5,449 nt of DNA, from NCBI GenBank assembly GCA_039029935.1, contig JBCCFC010000963.1, positions 1-5,449 on the forward strand, read 5' to 3'. The DNA comes from G039029935 sp039029935. Lineage in GTDB: Bacteria > Chloroflexota > Anaerolineae > Caldilineales > Caldilineaceae. This document shows, piece after piece, positions 1 through 5,073 of this stretch (the stretch's first letter is position 1; each line of letters opens with the position of its first letter). The notes under the pieces were generated by a model. That model saw only the letters and a list, made by a program, of their open reading frames with translations, did no database searches and had not been told where the DNA came from. The position numbers and the translations under genes are program-made.

Positions 1-1
1 G

Positions 2-838
2 ATGTTGCCCAATGCGCAATATGTCAACTGGGAAGACCCGGCCATTGCCTATGACTTTGGCTATCCTGTCGATGGCTATGAGTCCCCTTGGGGTCATGCA
101 CAGTTTGTGATGGAATTTAACACCGCACTTGTGGGGGATGAGGCTCCTGACACCTTTGAGGCACTACAAATGTGGGTCCACGACAACCCGGGTCTCTTCA
201 CCTATCCCGCCATTCCGGATTTTAAGGGCAGTGTTTTCCTGCGTCATGTCTTCTTCTGGGCAGCAGGTGGACCCGAACCGTTTTTGGGGGAATTTGATCA
301 AGCTGTCTTTGATGAACACGCACCCGCCGTCTGGGACTATCTCAATGATTTAGAGCCGGACTTGTGGCGTGGTGGACAGACCTATCCCGAATCAGCCGTG
401 ATGGAAGATTTAATCGCCAATCAGGAAATCGCATTTAACATGGATTACACACCAAGCAAGGCGTCAACCTATATCGCCGAAGGAAGCTACCCAGAGACCA
501 TCCGCACCTTTGTCTTTGAAACAGGCACACTTGCCAACAACAACTATGTGGCGATTCCCTTTAACGCCAACAACCCCGCTGGCGCCATGATCCTTGCCAA
601 CCATCTGCTCTCACCAGAATACCAGATGGTGCTGACCGACCCCGACCGTTGGGGCTGGTTGACACCCACAGACCCCACACGCTATGACCAAGAAGTCCAA
701 GACACCATCAACGGCTATGCGCGCGGTATCGCGACTCTGCCAATGGATATTCTTGCCACCCATGCCCTGCCAGAGCCCAGCAGCGATTGGGTGACGGCGA
801 TGGAGCAGGGCTGGATTGAGCATGTGTTGGAGAAATGA
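2..838 (+). CDS. ABC importer substrate-binding protein, YnjB family (5' partial)
   Basis: This is the C-terminal 278 residues of an extracytoplasmic solute-binding protein that would capture a ligand outside the membrane and pass it to the two permeases downstream. The family call rests on motifs I recognise from YnjB-type proteins: a segment at residues 19-36 containing GYPVDGYESPWGHAQF, and a segment at about 52-86 containing FTYPAIPDFKGS followed by a hydrophobic stretch. A later block at about 178-208 (NNNYVAIPFNANNPAGA) is also typical of the C-terminal lobe. E. coli YnjB is close to 390 residues, so roughly 100 residues, including the signal or lipoprotein peptide, lie upstream of the window. 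The ATG at base 2 is therefore probably an internal methionine, not the start. The TGA stop is at 836-838 and a 7-bp repeat array begins on the next base. The substrate is unknown; related families carry thiamine, Fe3+, polyamines or phosphonates. Confidence 0.88.
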   Translation: MLPNAQYVNWEDPAIAYDFGYPVDGYESPWGHAQFVMEFNTALVGDEAPDTFEALQMWVHDNPGLFTYPAIPDFKGSVFLRHVFFWAAGGPEPFLGEFDQAVFDEHAPAVWDYLNDLEPDLWRGGQTYPESAVMEDLIANQEIAFNMDYTPSKASTYIAEGSYPETIRTFVFETGTLANNNYVAIPFNANNPAGAMILANHLLSPEYQMVLTDPDRWGWLTPTDPTRYDQEVQDTINGYARGIATLPMDILATHALPEPSSDWVTAMEQGWIEHVLEK

Positions 839-929
839 GAAGAGTGAAGAGTGATGAGTGAAGAGTGAAAAGCGAAGAGTGAAAAGTGAAGAGTGAAGAG
901 TGAAGAGCGAAGAGCGAAGAGTGAAGAGC
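839..929 (+). repeat. 7-bp tandem array, unit GAAGAGT, 13 units
   Basis: Thirteen consecutive 7-bp units (91 bp exactly) start on the base after the binding-protein stop codon. The consensus is GAAGAGT. Variants seen are GATGAGT (unit 3), GAAAAGC (unit 5), GAAAAGT (unit 7) and GAAGAGC (units 10, 11 and 13). Because 7 is not a multiple of 3, the GTGA junction puts a TGA into every + frame; the T-to-C variants near the 3' end remove some of these and leave the downstream permease frame open from 900. The - strand is free of stops, which creates a spurious open frame encoding a repeating FTLHSSL-type peptide. The units also resemble Shine-Dalgarno purine runs. Confidence 0.95.
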
Positions 930-980
930 ATAAATAAACGTTCAATCTACACCTTGCAACCTGCACGACTGCTTGAGCAG

Positions 981-1847
981 ATGCGTATCCCGTTACTGCT
1001 ATCACCAACGATATTGGTGTTAACCTTGCTGTTTGGGGGCGGGCTACTTGTTGGGGTGGGGCAGAGCTTTGGCTATTTCCCTGTGATTGGGATGACGGAG
1101 TTCACCCTTGAGCATTATGCGGCCGTCTTTACTGACCGTAATTTTCTGCTCTCACTCTGGCTTACATTTCGTATCGCTTTTGTCAGCACCGCACTATCAT
1201 GCATCTTGGCTGTGCTCTTTGCGCTGATTCTTTGGCGACAGGCTCAGGCTCATCGGCAGAATACATTTTGGGGGAGCCAGTTTGCCACCTTTGTTTTTCA
1301 GATGCCGTTGCCGATTCCGCATTTGGTCGCAGCCAACGGCATCGTCTTACTTGTGACTCAGAGCGGACTGTTGGCACGTATCGGTGTCGCCGCAGGCATG
1401 ATGGAGACACCCGCCGATTTTCCCATCCTAGTCTTTGATCGGGTTGGTATCGCCATCATCCTCACCTATTTGTGGAAGGAAGTCCCCTTTGTCGGCTTAG
1501 TGGTGCTGGCGATTTTACAAAGCGTGGGGCCGCAGTTTGAAGAGTTGGCGCAAACGCTGGGCGCGAACCGCTGGCAACGATTTTGGCATGTGCTACTCCC
1601 ATTAATCCTGCCTGGCATCCTGTCCACGTCGATTATTGTCTTTGCCTTTATCTTTGCCAACTACGAAATCCCGCTGTTGCTTGGTACACGCCACCCCACC
1701 ACGCTGCCCGTTTGGGCATTCCAACATTACCAAGACCCCGATTTATCGCTACGCCCCCAAGCAATGGCTGTCAGTGTGGTCCTTGCAGGGATAGCGGTGA
1801 CGTTGTTGGTAGCCTATCGGCGGTTAGCGAAGTATGCGGTGAGATAA
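981..1847 (+). CDS. ABC importer inner-membrane permease 1 (YnjC N-half type)
   Basis: This is an integral membrane subunit forming one half of the translocation pore. With the ATG at 981 it is 288 residues, with six likely helices near residues 3-29, 60-85, 100-128, 153-178, 210-235 and 259-279. The EAA loop that docks on the ATPase is clear at 187-211 (EELAQTLGAN, then LLPLILPG), with the conserved Gly at 194 and Pro at 207/211. The N-terminal run LLFGGGLLVGVGQSFGYFP is what I expect of YnjC-like and PotB-like permeases. The frame is open back to a GTG at 900, with further starts at GTG 921 and TTG 954. I prefer 981 because the first 27 residues would be partly repeat-encoded and the family starts just before helix 1, although the Shine-Dalgarno (gag, 974-976) is poor. 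TAA stop at 1845-1847. It is second in the operon, 142 bp after the binding protein. Confidence 0.9.
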   Translation: MRIPLLLSPTILVLTLLFGGGLLVGVGQSFGYFPVIGMTEFTLEHYAAVFTDRNFLLSLWLTFRIAFVSTALSCILAVLFALILWRQAQAHRQNTFWGSQFATFVFQMPLPIPHLVAANGIVLLVTQSGLLARIGVAAGMMETPADFPILVFDRVGIAIILTYLWKEVPFVGLVVLAILQSVGPQFEELAQTLGANRWQRFWHVLLPLILPGILSTSIIVFAFIFANYEIPLLLGTRHPTTLPVWAFQHYQDPDLSLRPQAMAVSVVLAGIAVTLLVAYRRLAKYAVR

Positions 1848-1862
1848 AGTTTAGAAGTCGTT

Positions 1863-1941
1863 AGATTGGTCCAAGGGGCTGAGTGATGTGCGTAAATTTT
1901 GCGAAAATTTACGCACATCACTCAGCCCCTTGGACCAATCT
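1863..1941. repeat. Perfect 79-bp inverted repeat (38-bp arms, 3-nt loop)
   Basis: The left arm at 1863-1900 and the right arm at 1904-1941 are exact reverse complements over all 38 bases, separated only by GCG (1901-1903). The outer part of each arm is G/C-rich and carries TTGG(T/A)CCAA; the inner part is A/T-rich (TAAATTTT / AAAATTTA). It fills most of the 113-bp gap between the two permease genes and ends 19 nt before the second permease's ATG. In RNA it would be a very stable hairpin. No T-run follows it in either direction, so a plain intrinsic terminator is unlikely. No convincing target-site duplication is visible at its edges. It could be a miniature mobile hairpin element, an RNA processing or stability element, or a fold-back assembly artefact. 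Confidence 0.95.
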
Positions 1942-1960
1942 CATTGTACAGAAATCTATC

Positions 1961-2764
1961 ATGAACACAGTCTGGCGTTGGATTGCACTATCTACCATCT
2001 TCATCGGTGTCTTCGCACCCATCATCCCACAACTCATCTGGTCATTCGCCTTCCGTTGGTTTTTCCCCAGTCTATTACCGACAGAGTGGAGCCTACGACC
2101 CTGGGCCTATGTCTTCACCGAAACATCACGTGTGGGTGAAGGGCTATACAATAGCATCCTCATTGCTCTGATTGTCTCACTCTTCTCGATTATCGTGGGG
2201 CTACCCGCTGCCCGTGCCATCGCCCTACACCAATTTCGAGGCAAAGCACTCATCGAATGGCTCATTATGGTTCCTATCATCGTGCCTGGTATTGTCACTG
2301 TCATGGGCATCCACATCATGTTCATCCGCTATCGACTGACCGACACCATTCTGGGCGTTGTCTTGGTGCATCTGATCCCCTGCGTCCCCTACATGGTTCT
2401 GGTGATGGCAAGCGTCTTTGCCACCTATGGCACAGAACTTGAAGACACCGCACGCACACTGGGCGCAAACCCCATCCGCGTCTTTCTACACGTCACCCTG
2501 CCCGGTATCTTCCCTGGTCTACTCGTCGCAACCATGTTCACCTTCCTGATTTCATGGAGCCAGTATGTAACGACACTACTCATTGGTGGCGGTCGCATCA
2601 TCACCCTACCAATGGTCCTCTTCCCCTTCATAACGGGCGGCAACCAAGCCAACGCCGCTGCCATCAGCCTCGTCTTTGTTGCCCCCGCCATTCTTGTGTT
2701 ATTCTTTACCTCACGACAGTTAAGTCAAGAATCTTCGGTAATGGGCGGATTTGGGCGGATGTAG
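1961..2764 (+). CDS. ABC importer inner-membrane permease 2 (YnjC C-half type)
   Basis: This is the second pore subunit, 267 residues from the ATG at 1961. Six hydrophobic segments lie near residues 8-30, 62-88, 99-121, 127-151, 185-207 and 234-251. The EAA loop is at 159-185 (ELEDTARTLGAN, then VTLPGIFPG). Helices 3-4 carry IMVPIIVPG and HLIPCVPYMV, common in PotC- and YnjC-type permeases. The same frame runs open upstream to a GTG at 1883 and an ATG at 1886, but that stretch is inside the perfect hairpin and encodes no family-like sequence. I therefore start at 1961, where the N-terminus WRWIALSTIFIGVFAP leads into helix 1; the Shine-Dalgarno there is weak. TAG stop at 2762-2764. It pairs with the preceding permease as a heterodimer, equivalent to the two halves of the single fused YnjC of E. 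coli. The gene is noticeably C-rich on the coding strand, unlike the G-rich start of its neighbours. Confidence 0.9.
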   Translation: MNTVWRWIALSTIFIGVFAPIIPQLIWSFAFRWFFPSLLPTEWSLRPWAYVFTETSRVGEGLYNSILIALIVSLFSIIVGLPAARAIALHQFRGKALIEWLIMVPIIVPGIVTVMGIHIMFIRYRLTDTILGVVLVHLIPCVPYMVLVMASVFATYGTELEDTARTLGANPIRVFLHVTLPGIFPGLLVATMFTFLISWSQYVTTLLIGGGRIITLPMVLFPFITGGNQANAAAISLVFVAPAILVLFFTSRQLSQESSVMGGFGRM

Positions 2765-2766
2765 AG

Positions 2767-2822
2767 GTGTGATAGTGTGATAGTGTGATAGTGTGATAGT
2801 GTGATAGTGTGATAGTGTGATA
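2767..2822 (+). repeat. 8-bp tandem array, unit GTGTGATA, 7 perfect units
   Basis: Seven identical 8-bp units begin two bases after the permease 2 stop codon. They run into a degenerate tail (gtgtgtga) to 2830. The unit contains TGA and, across the junction, TAG, so all + frames are closed. The same octamer family recurs at 4951-5006, again directly after a + strand stop codon and again with seven units. Confidence 0.96.
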
Positions 2823-2836
2823 GTGTGTGAGGACTC

Positions 2837-2878
2837 AATCACTAATCACTAATCACTAATCACTAATCACTAATCACT
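2837..2878 (+). repeat. 7-bp tandem array, unit AATCACT, 6 perfect units
   Basis: Six identical heptamers lie six bases after the tail of the octamer array. The reverse complement, AGTGATT, resembles the GTGTGATA octamer (shared GTGAT), so the two arrays are close to inverted copies. They could pair as a long, bulged stem around the short spacer ggactc (2831-2836). Confidence 0.95.
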
Positions 2879-2894
2879 CTTTCAACCTTTCAAC
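2879..2894 (+). repeat. Two CTTTCAAC octamers before the ATPase ribosome-binding site
   Basis: Two adjacent 8-bp copies, followed by a third degenerate one (ttttcagg), continue directly from the heptamer array. They form the pyrimidine-rich leader just ahead of the ATPase Shine-Dalgarno. The array is short, so chance cannot be excluded on its own, but it fits the run of repeats in this gap. Confidence 0.7.
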
Positions 2895-2899
2895 TTTTC

Positions 2900-2904
2900 A
2901 GGAA
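2900..2904 (+). promoter_or_regulatory. Ribosome-binding site of the ATPase gene
   Basis: AGGAA sits four bases before the ATG at 2909 (aagc between). It is one of the two clear Shine-Dalgarno sequences in the window and supports this start. It lies directly downstream of the three repeat arrays and is the only non-repeat sequence between them and the gene. Confidence 0.75.
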
Positions 2905-2908
2905 AAGC

Positions 2909-3976
2909 ATGACAGACGTTGTATTACAAAATCTAACCCGTCGTTTTGGCGATGTGGTTGCAGTTGACAATCTAAACTTGGATGTGCCGTCGGGGACATT
3001 GGTGGCGTTTTTAGGACCATCGGGGTGTGGCAAGACAACAACGTTGCGCATGATTACAGGTCTGTTGACGCCCACCAGTGGCGATGTATGGTTTAACGGT
3101 AAATCCGTATTAGCTGTCCCCACTGAAAAACGGGGGGCTGTCATGGTCTTCCAGAAGCATTTGCTCTTTCCAACCATGAATGTTGCCCAAAACGTTGGCT
3201 TTGGGTTGCGAATGCAGGGAATGAACAAACGTGAGATTGCCTCCCGCGTCAGCGAGATGCTTGAACTGGTGCGTTTGCCTGGCTATGAAAAGCGACAGCC
3301 TCACGAGTTATCTGGCGGTCAACAGCAACGGATTGCACTTGCACGTGCCTTGGTTGTGCAGCCCAATGTGTTGCTGCTTGATGAACCACTGGCAAACCTG
3401 GATGCCAACCTACGTCTAGAAATGCGCACCCTTATCCGCAATATCCAGCGCGAACTCAAAATCACCACCATCTTTGTCACTCACGACCAAGAAGAAGCTG
3501 TGATGCTGGCCGACCGCATTGCCTTGATGTTTGATGGCGTACTCCAACAATATGATGTCCCATCCTCATTTTATGAACGTCCCCAGAGCCAAGCTATTGC
3601 GCGTTTTTTCCGTAACGACAATTTCCTTGAGGGTATAAAAAAGGGTGGAGCCGTTGACACACCCGCTGGATTTATCAATATCAATCTCAGTCAAACCGAT
3701 GTTGCAGATGGACCCGTGTATCTGACCGTTCGTCCTGAAGATATCCAGGTCGAATCTCAGATACAATCACCGAGTACCCCGATTGCTCGAAATAACTGTA
3801 TCCAAGTTACGGTCATATCCAGCGTCTATATGGGAACATATACGCAATTATTGTTAGATATGGGTGGTCAAACATGGCAGGCACACGCGGATGCAGGACT
3901 ACGTGTGCATACAGGCGAACGCATCTCTGTGGTATTGCCGCCATCGCGGATTTGGCTACTAGGCATAGAAGAATAA
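2909..3976 (+). CDS. ABC importer ATP-binding subunit, PotA/FbpC-like with TOBE region
   Basis: This 355-residue cytoplasmic ATPase would power the importer by binding the EAA loops of both permeases. All nucleotide-binding motifs are intact: Walker A GPSGCGKTT (36-44), Q-loop Gln82 in MVFQK, signature LSGGQQQR (134-141), Walker B VLLLDEP (154-160) with catalytic Glu159, D-loop ANLD (162-165), and switch His192 in VTHD. Residues from about 240 onward form a C-terminal extension with VRPEDI at about 274-279, typical of the TOBE regulatory/assembly domain of the PotA, FbpC and UgpC group. E. coli YnjD is much shorter (about 217 residues), so this operon combines a YnjB-like binding protein with a long-form ATPase. 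The start at 2909 has a good Shine-Dalgarno. TAA stop at 3974-3976. Coding-strand bias changes from G-rich to C-rich at about residue 155-170. Substrate specificity cannot be assigned from the ATPase. Confidence 0.95.
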   Translation: MTDVVLQNLTRRFGDVVAVDNLNLDVPSGTLVAFLGPSGCGKTTTLRMITGLLTPTSGDVWFNGKSVLAVPTEKRGAVMVFQKHLLFPTMNVAQNVGFGLRMQGMNKREIASRVSEMLELVRLPGYEKRQPHELSGGQQQRIALARALVVQPNVLLLDEPLANLDANLRLEMRTLIRNIQRELKITTIFVTHDQEEAVMLADRIALMFDGVLQQYDVPSSFYERPQSQAIARFFRNDNFLEGIKKGGAVDTPAGFININLSQTDVADGPVYLTVRPEDIQVESQIQSPSTPIARNNCIQVTVISSVYMGTYTQLLLDMGGQTWQAHADAGLRVHTGERISVVLPPSRIWLLGIEE

Positions 3977-4009
3977 CGAGTCAGCATTGCAGCCAGTCAG
4001 CACAGTTGC

Positions 4010-4071
4010 TGAAATACTGACCCACTGACTTGCTTCACAATGAAATACTGACTCGCTGACTTGCTTCACAA
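4010..4071 (+). repeat. Two abutting 31-bp direct repeats with 2 mismatches
   Basis: Copy 1 is 4010-4040 and copy 2 is 4041-4071. They touch end to end and differ only at unit positions 13 (C/T) and 15 (A/G). Each begins TGAAATACTGAC and ends TTGCTTCACAA. Related fragments (gagtcagc, cagtcagc) lie just upstream in 3977-4000. The repeat fills the gap between ATPase and dehydrogenase and ends 5 nt before the dehydrogenase Shine-Dalgarno, so it is transcribed leader if the genes are co-transcribed. Two copies are too few for a CRISPR array and there is no spacer between them. Confidence 0.92.
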
Positions 4072-4076
4072 CAAAA

Positions 4077-4084
4077 GAAGGTGA
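4077..4084 (+). promoter_or_regulatory. Ribosome-binding site of the dehydrogenase gene
   Basis: GAAGGTGA is a strong Shine-Dalgarno match nine bases before the ATG at 4094. It fixes the start of the short-chain dehydrogenase. No convincing -35/-10 pair was found in 3977-4076, so read-through from the transporter genes is possible. Confidence 0.72.
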
Positions 4085-4093
4085 AACGCTATC

Positions 4094-4948
4094 ATGAACG
4101 ATAAAATTTGTCTGGTGACAGGAGCCACATCAGGCATTGGCAAAGTGACTGCGCGGGCATTGGCCGCGCAGGGTGCGCATGTGATTGTGGTTGGACGCAA
4201 TCAAGCAAAGTGCGAAGAGACCATTGCTGAGATTCAGGCGACAACTAGCAACCAGCAGGTTGAATATATGCTTGCGGATCTATCGGTGCAAGCCGATGTA
4301 CGTCGTTTAGCCGAACAATTTTACGCACAGCACAACCGCCTCGATGTGCTGGTCAATAATGCAGGGAACCTTTTTCGCACACGCAAAGAAAGTGCGGACG
4401 GGATAGAGATGACCTTTGCATTAAATCATCTAGCCTACTTTTTACTCACCAATCTGTTGATGGATGCGCTCAAATCCGCACCCGCTGCGCGCATTGTCAG
4501 TGTATCGTCCGATGCCCATCGTGGACAGACACTCGACTTTGATGATTTGGAGGCCACACAAAAATATTCCGCATTTCGTGTCTATGGGCAATCAAAGCTC
4601 GCCAATGTGCTCTTTACCTATGAATTGGCAAGACGGCTAGAAGATATGGAAGGAGCCAAAAATATCACAGCAAATGCATTGCACCCTGGTGTTGTACGCA
4701 CTAATTTTGCGCGTAGTGAATTCACAGGATTGTTGGGTATCCTGCTGGGTATTGCGCTGCGTTTTATGGGCATTGATGTAGAAGAAGGTGCAAAAACAAG
4801 TATCTACCTTGCCTCATCACCAGAGGTAGAAGGTGTAACAGGCAAGTATTTTGACAAGCAAAAAGCGGTCAAATCGACAGCAGCCACCTATGATGATGAG
4901 ATGGCGGCACGGTTGTGGACTGTTAGTGATGAAATGACGAACATGTGA
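4094..4948 (+). CDS. Short-chain dehydrogenase/reductase (retinol dehydrogenase-like)
   Basis: This is a 284-residue soluble Rossmann-fold oxidoreductase interconverting an alcohol and a carbonyl with a nicotinamide cofactor. The classical motifs are all present: cofactor loop TGATSGIG (9-16), acidic ADL (61-63), NNAG (88-91), Asn111, Ser138 in VSVSSDAH, and the catalytic pair Tyr164/Lys168 in YGQSKLAN. Arg35 after the second strand (VVGRN), with no acidic residue there, suggests NADP(H) preference. The segment ALHPGVVRTNFAR, together with the long form and the SDAHRG sequence, resembles the retinol dehydrogenase/WWOX-type branch common in bacteria. Such bacterial members act on diverse lipids, quinones or xenobiotics, so the substrate is unassigned. 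It follows the ATPase by 117 bp on the same strand. TGA stop at 4946-4948 lies inside the first, degenerate unit of an octamer array. Possible co-transcription with the importer is inference only. Confidence 0.94.
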   Translation: MNDKICLVTGATSGIGKVTARALAAQGAHVIVVGRNQAKCEETIAEIQATTSNQQVEYMLADLSVQADVRRLAEQFYAQHNRLDVLVNNAGNLFRTRKESADGIEMTFALNHLAYFLLTNLLMDALKSAPAARIVSVSSDAHRGQTLDFDDLEATQKYSAFRVYGQSKLANVLFTYELARRLEDMEGAKNITANALHPGVVRTNFARSEFTGLLGILLGIALRFMGIDVEEGAKTSIYLASSPEVEGVTGKYFDKQKAVKSTAATYDDEMAARLWTVSDEMTNM

Positions 4949-4950
4949 TA

Positions 4951-5006
4951 GTGTGATAGTGTAATAGTGTGATGGTGTGATGGTGTGATGGTGTGATGGT
5001 GTGATG
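4951..5006 (+). repeat. 8-bp tandem array, unit GTGTGAT(A/G), 7 units
   Basis: Seven units follow the dehydrogenase stop: one GTGTGATA, one GTGTAATA, then five GTGTGATG. A degenerate copy (atgtgata, 4943-4950) overlaps the ATG-TGA end of the gene. It is the same octamer family as 2767-2822, with a homogenised A-to-G variant at position 8. The array is the + half of the convergent intergenic region. Confidence 0.95.
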
Positions 5007-5024
5007 GTGCATATAATTACTCCC

Positions 5025-5072
5025 ACACCCATACACCCCCACACCCATACACCCCCACACCCATACACCCCC
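5025..5072 (-). repeat. 16-bp tandem array, 3 perfect units
   Basis: Three identical 16-bp copies of ACACCCATACACCCCC end one base before the stop codon of the - strand regulator. Each is really two diverged octamers. Read on the - strand they are GTGTATGG and GTGTGGGG, sharing the GTGT core of the array at 4951-5006. So each of the two convergent genes is followed, in its own sense, by a GTGT-type octamer array. The spacer 5007-5024 is A/T-rich (gtgcatataattactccc). Confidence 0.94.
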
Positions 5073-5073
5073 A

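Noticed and set aside
611..931. - strand open frame of 106 codons with a repeating FTLHSSL-type peptide
   Set aside because: It is produced by the stop-free reverse complement of the GAAGAGT array and then runs antisense through the binding-protein gene. No family resemblance and no ribosome-binding site. The 97-codon frame at 715-1008 is the same artefact.
1863..1941. Intrinsic transcription terminator
   Set aside because: The stem is strong but is not followed by a T-run on either strand, and a terminator here would cut the operon between two obligate partner permeases.
1883..1960. Extended N-terminus of permease 2 from GTG 1883 or ATG 1886
   Set aside because: Those codons lie in the palindrome, the peptide lacks family features, and helix 1 follows naturally from ATG 1961.
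2767..2894. CRISPR array
   Set aside because: Units are 7-8 bp with no spacers; these are simple tandem repeats. The 31-bp pair at 4010-4071 also has no spacer and only two copies.
3997..4012. Small hairpin TCAGCA-CAGT-TGCTGA after the ATPase gene
   Set aside because: A 6-bp stem with no T-run; too weak to call a terminator in DNA full of related short words.
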